Shown: one piece after another, positions 47,936 through 56,348 of the stretch
Position numbering within the stretch: the first letter of the stretch is position 1
Layout of the letters: every line of letters begins with the position of its first letter
Assembly (NCBI RefSeq): GCF_964026545.1
Contig: NZ_OZ032156.1
Span: 372,001-436,000, forward strand
Length of the DNA: 64,000 bases
DNA from: Candidatus Tisiphia endosymbiont of Dioctria linearis
Lineage (GTDB): Bacteria; Pseudomonadota; Alphaproteobacteria; Rickettsiales; Rickettsiaceae
Direction of reading: 5' to 3'
Position numbers and translations under genes: made by a program
Notes under the pieces: generated by a model
Told to the model about the DNA's origin: nothing
What the model saw: only the letters and a program-made list of their open reading frames with translations
The model's database searches: none

Positions 47936-48693
47936 TGGTTAATTTAATTAGGTCGTTAAAAAGTTTAATTACCGATGCTGGAAGAATTGCTCTAATGACA
48001 AGAGATTTAGGGCTAATAGTTTGTTATAAAGAGGATAATTCACCTGTAACAAATGCTGATAAGGAAATTAGTAATTTTATATATAATGGTTTAATGGAAT
48101 TAACACCTAATATTCCTGTAATTTGTGAAGAAAGAGAGATAGTTACTTTAAATGAAGAGCAATTTTGGTTGATTGATCCTATTGATGGTACAAAAAGTTA
48201 TATAAAAGGTGAGGATACATATACAGTAAATATTGCCTTGATAAAAAATGGTATGCCTGTTATTGGCTTTATCTATCAACCATCCATGCAAAAATTACAT
48301 TATACAGATGCTAATAATGCTTTGAGGGTTGAACAAAATGACGTGGAAGTAAGTTTTGATGCCTTACCTAGAAATCACTACAGTGCTGTTGTTAGCTCAC
48401 GTTGGTTCAATTTAGATACCAAGAGTTTTTTAGAAAAACATTTAATTACCGAAATAGTTAGCATACCAAGCTCTATTAAATTATGTTTAATAGCGGAAGG
48501 AAAAGCCGATATTTATCCCAAATTTGGAACAACTATGGAATGGGATATCGCAGCAGGTCATGCACTAATTAAAGCTAATGGTGGGAATATTATTGATCTA
48601 GATGGCAATGAATTAATTTATCAAAAGAAGAATTTCCAGAACCCTCATTTTTATGCTTATAGTCGATATTTTCCTATTTTTACTTCATTGTAA
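47932..48693 (+). CDS. cysQ: 3'(2'),5'-bisphosphate nucleotidase CysQ / inositol-phosphatase family
   Basis: A 253-residue member of the Li+-sensitive phosphatase superfamily. Metal-binding motifs are FWLIDPIDGTKSYIKGEDTY and TMEWDIAAGHALIKANGG, with PVTNADKEIS near the N-terminus. It probably hydrolyses 3'-phosphoadenosine 5'-phosphate. It starts in the end of the DUF2608 gene. Few sulfate-assimilation genes are expected in such an organism, so PAP removal from acyl-carrier-protein loading may be its real task (inference). Confidence 0.88.
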   Translation: MMVNLIRSLKSLITDAGRIALMTRDLGLIVCYKEDNSPVTNADKEISNFIYNGLMELTPNIPVICEEREIVTLNEEQFWLIDPIDGTKSYIKGEDTYTVNIALIKNGMPVIGFIYQPSMQKLHYTDANNALRVEQNDVEVSFDALPRNHYSAVVSSRWFNLDTKSFLEKHLITEIVSIPSSIKLCLIAEGKADIYPKFGTTMEWDIAAGHALIKANGGNIIDLDGNELIYQKKNFQNPHFYAYSRYFPIFTSL

Positions 48694-48760
48694 TATTATG
48701 TTTCTTATATTAGCCTATATATAGAGGTTAAGATTTGATCTGATAGACACTATAAATTTA

Positions 48761-48797
48761 TCATCTGATTGTCAGTTAAGTTTTGACTATCAGATGA
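48761..48797 (+). terminator. Hairpin after cysQ, possible terminator
   Basis: Arms TCATCTGATTGTCA and TGACTATCAGATGA pair over 14 positions with one mismatch and a nine-base loop. A T run (CATTTTTTTA) comes only 20 bases later, so it is either a weak terminator or an RNA-stability hairpin. Confidence 0.4.
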
Positions 48798-49317
48798 ATA
48801 TATAATATCTCATTTTTTTATACTTCTTGCTAATAATACTTTATTTACTTCATCATATGTCAATAAGCGTTGAAAATTGACCCAGCAAGTGCGTCCAATT
48901 TTGCCCCACTTAAATTACAAAATATTAGCTCTTTTTTTTCATACGGTAACTCTCATTTCCAGTTTCTATAATATCGCAATTGTGACAAATTCTATCAAGC
49001 AGTGCTGCTGTCATTTTGTTACATCCAAATACTTGAGGCCATTCGGAAAACATGAGGTTGGTGGTAATTATGATTGAAGTATTTGAGTGTAACTTAGATA
49101 GCAAATGAAAGATAAGCTGACCACCATTTTTAGAGAATGGTAAATAACCAAGTTCATCAAGTACTAAAACATCCATTTTTTCTATTGAACATGCAAGCCT
49201 TCCTGCATGACCAGCAACTTTTTCACATTCTAGTTGGTTTGCTAAATCTACAAGATTAAAGAACTTTGATTTATAACCCTTTCTTACTGCCCTTGCACTA
49301 TAGTAAAAGCAGTTAAG

Positions 49318-49851
49318 TTATGTTACAGCAAAGAATGCACAAATGGTGTTATACAATTCTTGTGAAAGCCCGATTTTTTGTTTAATCCACCTTTTCATAT
49401 TAGCCCAAAATTTCTCTATTGGATTTAGGTCAGGAGAGTAAGGTGGTAAAAATATTACCCTACATCCTACTGATTCTATTAAATCTTTAGTCTTCTTAGA
49501 CTTATGAAAAGCAGCATTGTCTAAAATCACAACTTGACCAGCTATAAGCTCTTTTATCAAAAATTGCTCTACCCAATTATTAAATAGTTCGGTATTACAG
49601 GTGCCATTGAATACAAAAGGGGCTATAGATTTATTACCTACCAAACCTGCTATAATATTCGTCCTTTGGTAATACTTCCCACTCTTCTTTGCTTGTAGTG
49701 TTTGACCTTTCTTTCCCCAACCTCTATCTTGGGTAATGTTCATCTCTATTCCGCTCTCATCTATATACACAAGCGCATCTGTAGCTAGATCTTTGATATC
49801 TTCTAAATACTTACATCGCTTTTCAGCATTAGCTTCCACATAGGTAAAGGC
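49318..49851 (-). CDS. IS630 transposase, catalytic part (orfB)
   Basis: About 175 residues with the DDE catalytic triad: ALVYIDESGIEMN (first Asp), QVVILDNAAFHKSKK (second Asp), and PYSPDLNPIEKFWANMKRWI (the Glu block). It lacks a strong start of its own; GTG near 49836 is possible. It is more likely made as a fusion by a -1 shift from orfA at an A8 run (49852-49859 on the complementary strand), giving KKKAFTYVEANAEKRC. No internal stop interrupts either frame. Confidence 0.88.
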   Translation of the reverse strand, partial: AFTYVEANAEKRCKYLEDIKDLATDALVYIDESGIEMNITQDRGWGKKGQTLQAKKSGKYYQRTNIIAGLVGNKSIAPFVFNGTCNTELFNNWVEQFLIKELIAGQVVILDNAAFHKSKKTKDLIESVGCRVIFLPPYSPDLNPIEKFWANMKRWIKQKIGLSQELYNTICAFFAVT

Positions 49852-50174
49852 TTTTTTTTATAACTAAATCCCAATTGTCTTAGCCAATATCTTGCCCCAC
49901 TAGCGCTTATCCCAAATTTCTTACCAATATCTTCCGTTTTGCTATTAGGATTTTCTTCTACATACTTGATAAAATCATCCATTTCTATACTAGGCTTTGC
50001 TCCTTTATACTTCCTTGCTTGATAATGACCTTCTTTCTTATACCTTACATGCCATGTATTTACTGTTGTAGGGCTCAATTGAAAAACTCTAGATGCTGAC
50101 CTTTGACTATTTCCTGCTTCTAGATATTTTATTACTTTTTCTCTTAAATCTATACTGTATGGGCTAGTTGACAT
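49803..50174 (-). CDS. IS630 transposase, DNA-binding part (orfA)
   Basis: 123 residues with a tandem helix-turn-helix: YSIDLREKVIKYLEAGNSQR, then RVFQLSPTTVNTWHVRYKKE, and a second winged part (IGKKFGISASGARYWLRQLG). The frame ends shortly after SYKKK, which is coded by the slippery A8 run where it overlaps orfB. It recognises the inverted repeats at the ends of the element. Confidence 0.88.
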   Translation of the reverse strand: MSTSPYSIDLREKVIKYLEAGNSQRSASRVFQLSPTTVNTWHVRYKKEGHYQARKYKGAKPSIEMDDFIKYVEENPNSKTEDIGKKFGISASGARYWLRQLGFSYKKKPLPMWKLMLKSDVSI

Positions 50175-50339
50175 TTTTCATTTTATATTATCACAATCAC
50201 TAACATAACTCAACTGCCTTTACTATAATGGCTATAGCAAGGTGCGTTTTGCCGGTACCAGTCCCTCCAATTAACACTATATTTCTAGAACTATTAACAA
50301 ACTCACAACTATATAAATGTATAATTTGCTCTTGGCTTA

Positions 50340-50663
50340 TTGACATTGATGGATTTCTTAGCAGATAGCACCTTAACTAGAGAAGAATTTTTGCATAAGA
50401 AAGCTCAATTAAAGGAAAGACAATATGAATTAACTGAATTAATTAAGAGTTATGACAAAGTAGATGATAAGCTTTCTAAAAAGCTTGCAGACCTTATATG
50501 TATCAGCAGAAACGCCTATGAAACTTTTAGAGGTTCGACAATTGCTGAAAAAAGGGAATTATTAAATTTTATATTTTCGAACCTAACACTCGAGGGCTGT
50601 AAGATGCATTACGTTCTGGCTTTTCCATTCACAGAATTGCAAAAAGTAGCAAGTTGTACTGAA
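50340..50663 (+). pseudogene. Large serine recombinase, C-terminal fragment
   Basis: About 108 residues, LTREEFLHKKAQLKERQYEL through KLADLICISRNAYETFRGST and FIFSNLTLEGCKMHY, typical of the helical C-terminus of resolvase/invertase-like site-specific recombinases. The catalytic domain is missing. The frame reads straight into the antisense of tRNA-Gln, ending in SCTEWLG just at its border. This looks like the tail of an integrated element's recombinase gene next to its attachment site. Confidence 0.75.
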
Positions 50664-50738
50664 TGGCTGGGGCGGATGGATTCGAACCACCGAATGACGA
50701 TACCAAAAACCGTTGCCTTACCACTTGGCTACGCCCCA
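50664..50738 (-). tRNA. tRNA-Gln (anticodon TTG)
   Basis: A 75-base gene with encoded CCA. The acceptor arm is TGGGGCG/CGCCCCA, with D arm AGCCAAGTGGTAAGGC, anticodon arm ACGGTTTTTGGTATCGT holding TTG, and T arm GGTGGTTCGAATCCATC. All stems pair apart from G-U. It reads CAA. It borders the serine-recombinase remnant. Confidence 0.93.
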
Positions 50739-50936
50739 TCACTCTAAGAATCTTATAGCAACAAACAATTCTCTAGTCAAATAATTTATACAATTACCTT
50801 ACACTTGATGCAATTCACAATGATATAGTATAACATAATTATAGCTAACCCTAATAATGCCAGTTTAGGATAAGTGATTAGAAAGTATAAAGTTGAAATT
50901 AGATTTTTTAATGGAATAGCTAGTCAAACAAGCTAG

Positions 50937-51034
50937 GCTCTGTGAACAAAATTTAAATTACTAGATTTCGACTCTTTTTAGCTGCAAATTATAAGATTTT
51001 TTTGAAATAGAACTAACTATTCCGGCAAAAATCT
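50937..51034. mobile_element. Truncated copy of the 157-bp MITE
   Basis: The left end, preceded by CTAG, reads GCTCTGTGAACAAAATTTAA and continues as in the full copies for 98 bases to AAAAATCT. It then switches directly into an IS110 transposase frame. The right end is missing. Confidence 0.88.
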
Positions 51035-51193
51035 AAAAAAGATTATAGCAAGTTTACCGAGTGGATGTTTAATTTATCTGAACGAAATGGGCATAATAAA
51101 ACAACTGTTGCAGTAGCTAATAAACTAGCAAGGGTGGTGTTTGCAGTACTCAGTTCAGGTAATGATTATATCGAGAGTAAAGTTTGTAGCTAA
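51032..51193 (+). pseudogene. IS110-type transposase, C-terminal fragment
   Basis: 53 codons: KFTEWMFNLSERNGHNKTTV then ANKLARVVFAVLSSG, matching the end of IS110 transposases (the H-N-K/R...A-N-K-L-A-R-x-x-W/F block). The rest of the gene is absent, and the left border coincides with the break in the MITE copy. Confidence 0.75.
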
Positions 51194-51661
51194 AGAATTG
51201 ATACAAATAGTTGACGAGATGATATTATAGGTAAGTAGAAATTTAATAGATTCTAATCCGGAATATGCGAAAGAATGATAATATTGATGGTAGATAAGAC
51301 GAACCTTAGCTTACGAAGAAACTGAACCGGACAATAGATCTTTAGAAGTCGACAAAATGATAAGTATAAGTTTGTAAGCCAGCGAATTCCATCAGGGCTA
51401 TAGGGTAAAATTAAAGTAATTTATTAACTATAAGCCGGATACATGACTGCATTCGATTTTGTTGCTGTTATATATTATTTTTTTCTTGTATTATCGGATA
51501 GATCCATACATGACTATATATGACAAACTGCCTGAAAGAAATCAGAGAAATTACAGCTTCTAGGCATCTGATTTTACTATACTTTTATCCTCTTGTTCCC
51601 ATTTTCTTTGATTAAGTTATAGCCCTGGTTCACAAATTCAAATCAATTAACTGTGTAGTTA
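51194..51661. other. Gap after the IS110 remnant
   Basis: Probably includes the non-coding right end of the IS110 element. No frame, RNA gene or clear hairpin is recognised. Confidence 0.4.
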
Positions 51662-51913
51662 TTAGCTAAAAGTTTTTTGCAGAAAAAGTATGACTAAAAA
51701 CCATATAGTAATCAAACATATCCAAAGTCCACCTCTAATATCATATGTACGTCTGATTAGAATTTTTAGAGCAGCCTCCGTCTTTTTAGCTTCTTTTATA
51801 CAATCTGACCTCATAGCAATTATGTAACCTGATATAGTCATAATCTTACTATATAGCTGTTTTAGATCTTTATCATTTATATTGAATTTTTTATCCTCAA
51901 GATCATTTTGCAC
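51662..51913 (-). CDS. Small protein with C-terminal membrane anchor, unknown
   Basis: 83 residues. The first 60 are charged and probably helical (EDKKFNINDKDLKQLYSKIM). A single membrane helix (LWICLITIWFLVILFL) ends the protein, so it would be tail-anchored with its bulk in the cytoplasm. The GTG start is preceded by AGGGGG at four bases. I do not recognise the family. It diverges from the two-HTH regulator across a dyad-bearing gap, so the two could be regulated together. Confidence 0.5.
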   Translation of the reverse strand: MQNDLEDKKFNINDKDLKQLYSKIMTISGYIIAMRSDCIKEAKKTEAALKILIRRTYDIRGGLWICLITIWFLVILFLQKTFS

Positions 51914-52007
51914 AAAACCCCCTGATTATGATTATAGGAAAGGTATTCCTATTAATTATTGAGTAAAATAATAATTTAGGTTGCATTTTTAATAAAAAAG
52001 TTACTAA

Positions 52008-52031
52008 ATAATCAAAAATATATTTGATTAT
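52008..52031. promoter_or_regulatory. Operator-like dyad between divergent genes
   Basis: ATAATCAAA, six bases, TTTGATTAT: a perfect 9-base inverted repeat, about 250 bases upstream of the two-HTH regulator and about 95 bases upstream of the divergent small gene. A site of this form would suit an XRE-type dimer, but the link is inference. Confidence 0.4.
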
Positions 52032-52221
52032 CGGGTAAATATTGTATATATTCATAAAGTATTTCCTTTTATGGCTGGGTTTTTAGGGTTAATTAACATT
52101 TTTTGTTATATTCAACTTACATACGTTAACAGGGTTGAATTTATTAGTTATGATTCCTAAAGCTTATCTTAGCAAAAGAATTTCTTAGGTTCATTTGATA
52201 AGGTGAATAACTTTACTATGA

Positions 52222-52249
52222 GGTTTTTTTTCTGTCAAGAAAAAAAACC
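52222..52249 (+). promoter_or_regulatory. Perfect 12-bp hairpin before the regulator start
   Basis: GGTTTTTTTTCT, loop GTCA, AGAAAAAAAACC. It lies within the open frame upstream of the preferred start at 52287, about 38 bases before the ATG. It could control translation or act as an attenuator, or it may be the trace of a lost insertion. Confidence 0.5.
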
Positions 52250-52286
52250 GTTTTTCACGGATAAATTTTATAAAAAATTATGTTCA

Positions 52287-52952
52287 ATGGATTGGTTTGA
52301 AAATATAAAGGAATTCCTTACAACAAAAATGAAGGATGAAGGGCTAAAGGTAGGTAAACTATCTGATGCTTCAGAGGTTCCTGAAACTACTATGAGAAAG
52401 ATGCTAGATGGTCGGCGTCCTGAGATAAAAAACATAATCAAATTAGCTAATTATTTTGATTGTTCTATTGACGAAATGTTAGGTAGAAAGGAATTCGTCT
52501 CTAGCGAAAAACAACAATATACTCCACTATCTAAAGAAGAATTAAGTTCTAATTTAAGGAGTTTTATCAATAAGGAGCTAGTCAAAAACGGTTTAACTCA
52601 GTCTGAGTTAGGGAAAAAGCTTGGTTTTAGTGAAGATGCATTCCGTCCTTTTCTAAAAGAAGATGAGAATACTCAAAAAATGCTAGTTACTGATACAGTG
52701 GTAGCTGTTGCTAATTATTTTAAAGTATCTATTGATGGAACGCTCGGTAGAGTTCCACAGCTTACAAAAGAACAACAGATAGCAAGATTACAGGATAATT
52801 TAAAAGGTCTAAGTCCTGAAGCTCTAAAAGCCGCTCAACTTATTGGCAAATCTATCAAAAATGATATATCTAAGGTTTCGGCTGATGAAAAAGCTGCACC
52901 CCGCCATGTTAGCTCTGTAACTAAGAAACCGCATAGTGAAAGAAGCAGATAA
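52287..52952 (+). CDS. Double XRE-type helix-turn-helix regulator
   Basis: About 221 residues starting MDWFENIKEFLTTKMKDEGL. The first HTH (about 20-65) has VGKLSDASEVPETTMRKMLD and NYFDCSIDEMLG. The second (about 95-150) has LTQSELGKKLGFSEDAFRPF and NYFKVSIDGTLGR. The two domains repeat the same plan, so one chain could bind like a dimer. A basic tail ends the protein. The frame opens at GTG 52203, but those 28 codons contain a hairpin and are not HTH-like. pepP follows by 28 bases. Confidence 0.75.
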   Translation: MDWFENIKEFLTTKMKDEGLKVGKLSDASEVPETTMRKMLDGRRPEIKNIIKLANYFDCSIDEMLGRKEFVSSEKQQYTPLSKEELSSNLRSFINKELVKNGLTQSELGKKLGFSEDAFRPFLKEDENTQKMLVTDTVVAVANYFKVSIDGTLGRVPQLTKEQQIARLQDNLKGLSPEALKAAQLIGKSIKNDISKVSADEKAAPRHVSSVTKKPHSERSR

Positions 52953-52980
52953 TTCTTTTGGGTAAATAGTAGGTTGTTTA

Positions 52981-54720
52981 ATGCAAGAACGTATCCGTAA
53001 TATTAGAGGACTATTTGCTAAGTATAAAATAGATGGCTATATAGTACCATGTAACGATCAATATCTTAATGAGTATGTTCATGAAAGTGCTAAGCGACTG
53101 CAATATATAACTAACTTTAGCGGATCAAATGGTATTGCGGTGATTTGCAAAGGTAAGGCGGTATTTTTTACAGATGGTCGTTATCTAGAACAAAGTAAAC
53201 ATGAACTAGATCAAGAAATTTTTAAGATTTTTGATATTAAAGATTTAGCACATTTTCCTTGGGATAACTATTTAGGTAATGATGGTATATTGGGATATGA
53301 TTCGAAACTCTTTACTAATGTTAAGTTACAAACATTTTCTAAAATAAAATCCCGTTTACATAAGATATCTAATAATTTAATAGACCAAATTTGGTATGAT
53401 AAACCTGATCAGCCATCATCAAAAATATATATTCATGATGATAAATTTTCTGGTCAATCATATAGTAATAAAATTGTCATATGCCGCAATCTACTAACTA
53501 AATATTCTGCCGATACGATGATTGTTACTTCAACAGATTCAATATGTTGGTTATTAAATCTCAGAGCAAGTGACACTCCATATTCACCATTGATGCTCGC
53601 TATAGTTCTAATCACTCAAGACCAGCTATATTTATTTACTAACCCGAATAGAGCTAATCAAGAAATTATGATTGCTCGCCCTGACATAACTATTTTATCG
53701 GAAGAAAAGTTTGCCGGTATATTGGGTCAGACTAATAAGGTTCTCGTTGATGAAAATTTTGTCTCAAGTTACATTATGGATTTGCTCAATAATAAACTAG
53801 TAGAAAAAATTAACGACCCTTGTCAACTATTTAAAGCAATTAAGAATGATATTGAGATTAAACACGCAGTTAATTTTCATATTAATGACGCGGTAGCACT
53901 ATGTGAATTCTTGGCATATTTGTTTGAGCTACCAAATTTACAAGAGCAAACTGAGTATGATTTAGGAGAAATATTAACTGAATTTAGATCTAAGCAAGAT
54001 CAATATGTTACGAATAGTTTCCCAACTATATGTGGTTTTAAGGAAAATGGTGCGATAATTCATTACCGAGCAACAAGCCATCAAGCAAAAAAAATCTTAG
54101 GTAAAGGTATATTATTAATTGATTCTGGTGGACAATATAAAGGCTGTACCACTGATGTAACCAGAACCTTTGCTATAGGTGACCCTACCGAGGAACAAAA
54201 ATTACGTTATACTCAAGTTCTTAAGGGACATATTGCTCTATCGATGATTAAGTTTCCGGTTAATATTACTACAGGAAGCCATTTAGATGTATTAGCTCGA
54301 CAATTTTTGTGGAGGGATGGGCAAGATTACCCGCATGGTACAGGTCATGGGGTCGGTAGCTTTTTAAATGTCCATGAAGGACCACAAAATATTAATTTAC
54401 GCAGTAACGTGATTTTACAACCAGGTATGATTGTGTCCAATGAGCCGGGTTACTATAAAATCAACGAATTTGGTATTAGAATAGAAAATTTGATGTATAT
54501 CAGAAATAGCTTACAGGATGTAAATTATTTAGAGTTTGATACTCTTACTATGGTTCCTTATGCAAAGGAATTAATAGATTATAAAATGCTAAACGAAGAT
54601 GAAATACGTTATATAAAACAATATTATCAAAAAATTAAACAACAAGTTTATCCCCTACTGTCAATTAGGGGACAGAAATGGTTAAGTAATCAATTATTCT
54701 TCCCATATAGTTCCAACTAA
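52981..54720 (+). CDS. pepP: Xaa-Pro aminopeptidase (M24B)
   Basis: A 579-residue protein, the long three-domain type. Two creatinase-like N-terminal domains (starting MQERIRNIRGLFAKYKIDGY) are followed by the pita-bread catalytic domain. Metal ligands lie in LLIDSGGQYKGCTTDVTRTF (two Asp), HGTGHGVGSFLNVHEGP (His), SNEPGYY (Glu) and IRIENLMYI (Glu). It removes N-terminal residues before proline. Length and domain plan match the family, and no insertion is seen. Confidence 0.92.
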   Translation: MQERIRNIRGLFAKYKIDGYIVPCNDQYLNEYVHESAKRLQYITNFSGSNGIAVICKGKAVFFTDGRYLEQSKHELDQEIFKIFDIKDLAHFPWDNYLGNDGILGYDSKLFTNVKLQTFSKIKSRLHKISNNLIDQIWYDKPDQPSSKIYIHDDKFSGQSYSNKIVICRNLLTKYSADTMIVTSTDSICWLLNLRASDTPYSPLMLAIVLITQDQLYLFTNPNRANQEIMIARPDITILSEEKFAGILGQTNKVLVDENFVSSYIMDLLNNKLVEKINDPCQLFKAIKNDIEIKHAVNFHINDAVALCEFLAYLFELPNLQEQTEYDLGEILTEFRSKQDQYVTNSFPTICGFKENGAIIHYRATSHQAKKILGKGILLIDSGGQYKGCTTDVTRTFAIGDPTEEQKLRYTQVLKGHIALSMIKFPVNITTGSHLDVLARQFLWRDGQDYPHGTGHGVGSFLNVHEGPQNINLRSNVILQPGMIVSNEPGYYKINEFGIRIENLMYIRNSLQDVNYLEFDTLTMVPYAKELIDYKMLNEDEIRYIKQYYQKIKQQVYPLLSIRGQKWLSNQLFFPYSSN

Positions 54721-54740
54721 CATTACGTCAAATTCACAAA

Positions 54741-54776
54741 CGTCATTGCAAGAAGGCGTAGCTGACGAAGCAATGA
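54741..54776. repeat. Partial delta element after pepP
   Basis: CGTCATTGCAAGAAGGCGTA followed by GACGAAGCAATGA: the left half and a shortcut to the end. It lies between the convergent pepP and mlaF genes. Confidence 0.6.
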
Positions 54777-54808
54777 TATTTTGTACTTTAACTTTTTTCC
54801 ATGAACAC

Positions 54809-55570
54809 TCACACCTCAATTGGTCCAGTAGTTAAACCATTAACAAATTGTTGCAAATAGGGATTATCACTATTTTTTATCTCATCTTTTGTTCCAAACC
54901 ATAAAATCTTCCCTTGATAAATCATAGCAACCTCTTTAGCTATCATATAAGCACTATTCATATCATGGGTTATAGTAATGGTAGTAGCTTTTAGCTCTTC
55001 TTGAACTTTAATTATGAATTCATTAATAACATTAGCCATGATAGGATCAAGACCGGTAGTTGGTTCATCAAGAAAAAGAATCAAAGGATTACCACAAATA
55101 GCCCTAGCTAAAGATACTCTTTTCTGCATCCCCCCAGAAAGTTCAGATGGATAAAGATTGAGTATCTTACTAGATAAACCTACCGAATTAAGTTTAGATG
55201 CCGCTAACTCTTGTTTATTTTTGGGAGATAATTTATACAATTTTTCAGCAAAAAACGTAATATTATCTTGAACAGTTAGAGAATCAAATAAAGCTCCCCC
55301 CTGGAATAGAAAGCCTATAGTTTCCATCATTTTAAATCTATCTTTATTTGAGATATTGACAGTCTCTACCCCATCAACAACTATACTACCTTTATCAGGC
55401 TGCATTAACCCAACTATCGTCTTAATTAGTACTGATTTACCAGTTCCTGAACCGCCAAGGATTACTATCGAACTATCCTGCTTTATATCCAAGTCTATAC
55501 CATCAAGTACCTTTCGGTTACCGAAAGATTTATATAATGAGCGTATTTTTATTTTTGATTGGTTATTCAT
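54809..55570 (-). CDS. mlaF: Phospholipid ABC transporter ATPase MlaF
   Basis: A 253-residue ATP-binding protein. Walker A is GGSGTGKSVLIKTIVGL, the signature is LSGGMQKRVSLARAI, and Walker B is LILFLDEPTTGLDPI, followed by the switch His in TITHDM. These, with the FLFQGGALFDSLTVQDN Q-loop, fit Mkl/MlaF. It powers lipid movement between the inner and outer membrane. It lies four bases after mlaE. Confidence 0.93.
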   Translation of the reverse strand: MNNQSKIKIRSLYKSFGNRKVLDGIDLDIKQDSSIVILGGSGTGKSVLIKTIVGLMQPDKGSIVVDGVETVNISNKDRFKMMETIGFLFQGGALFDSLTVQDNITFFAEKLYKLSPKNKQELAASKLNSVGLSSKILNLYPSELSGGMQKRVSLARAICGNPLILFLDEPTTGLDPIMANVINEFIIKVQEELKATTITITHDMNSAYMIAKEVAMIYQGKILWFGTKDEIKNSDNPYLQQFVNGLTTGPIEV

Positions 55571-55574
55571 AACT

Positions 55575-56348
55575 TTAAAAAAAACATGCTGTTATTAAGT
55601 AATTACTGATTAAAATCAGCACCGAGGAACTTACTACCGCCGAAGTTGTAGCAGTTCCAACTCCTTTTGCTCCTGTTCCAGAGCAATATCCACTATAGCA
55701 ACTTATTATTGAAATAATAAAACCAAAAGCTGCTGCTTTTACCAACCCAGAAATAACATCTATTGATTGTAAAAACTTAAAGCTATTTACTATATAACTA
55801 GAGCTGTTAAAATTAAGCTTATAAACACTTACCAAATAGCCACCCATTACTCCTAATACATCACCTATTAATACTAAACATGGTAAGGTAATAACTGCAG
55901 CTAGCACCCTTGGCAAAACTAAATATTTTATTGGATCAGTTGACAAAGTATAAAGAGCATCTATTTGTTCCGTCACTCTCATTGTAGCTATTTCAGCGGC
56001 AATTGATGCACCAACCCTACCAGCCACCATGAGACCTGCAAGAACTGGTCCAAGTTCTCTAGTTATTGACAGAATTACCACCGTAGCTATTGAACTTTCA
56101 GCCGAGAAACGAGAAAAACCTGTATAACTTTGTAATGCCAGTACAGCCCCAGAAAAAAAGGTAGTCATCGCAACAACTGGTAGGGAATAAAAGCCTATAG
56201 ATAACAACTGCTTGAATAGTAAGTTGCCATATAAGGGACGCCTAAAAATACTAGTAACTACCGCTATAGTAAATAGAGAAAAAGCTCCTATAGTTTTTGC
56301 GAAAGCAATAGTATGTTTACCGAATAAATTAACTATATTAATAATCAT
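55575..56348 (-). CDS. mlaE: Phospholipid ABC transporter permease MlaE
   Basis: About 257 residues with MlaE/YrbE family motifs [20 protein letters not shown] and [17 protein letters not shown]. Start 56348 ([15 protein letters not shown]) is chosen because the 18 residues upstream in the open frame are the antisense of the alr end and not conserved. It overlaps the alr end by 11 bases. It is the membrane part of the complex with MlaF; MlaD is not in the window. Confidence 0.92.
   Translation of the reverse strand: MIINIVNLFGKHTIAFAKTIGAFSLFTIAVVTSIFRRPLYGNLLFKQLLSIGFYSLPVVAMTTFFSGAVLALQSYTGFSRFSAESSIATVVILSITRELGPVLAGLMVAGRVGASIAAEIATMRVTEQIDALYTLSTDPIKYLVLPRVLAAVITLPCLVLIGDVLGVMGGYLVSVYKLNFNSSSYIVNSFKFLQSIDVISGLVKAAAFGFIISIISCYSGYCSGTGAKGVGTATTSAVVSSSVLILISNYLITACFF

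Larger units (their letters stand above)
49301..50225 (-). mobile_element. IS630-type insertion sequence (925 bp), apparently complete
   Basis: Ends are TAGTAAAAGCAGTTAAGTTA and, at the right, TAACATAACTCAACTGCC followed by TTTACTA: 20-odd base inverted repeats with two mismatches. TA is duplicated at 49299-49300 and 50226-50227, as expected for the IS630/Tc1-mariner group. Two overlapping transposase frames occupy almost the whole length. It sits inside the istB fragment. Confidence 0.92.
48860..50345 (-). pseudogene. IS21-type istB ATPase, truncated and split by IS630-like element
   Basis: The upstream piece (50226-50340) encodes EQIIHLYSCEF and the Walker A segment GGTGTGKTHLAIAI. The downstream piece (48925-49298) continues [19 protein letters not shown], Walker [13 protein letters not shown] and the end of the protein. 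Deleting the element with one TA restores [15 protein letters not shown] without any other change. The first 70 or so residues and istA are missing. IS21-end motifs AAAATTGACCCA and CAATTTTGCCCCA are seen at 48871-48905. Confidence 0.88.

Noticed and set aside
50664-50747. Extension of the recombinase fragment through the tRNA region
   Set aside because: The last codons (DSNHRMTIPKTVALPLGYAP) are the antisense of tRNA-Gln and not part of the protein family.
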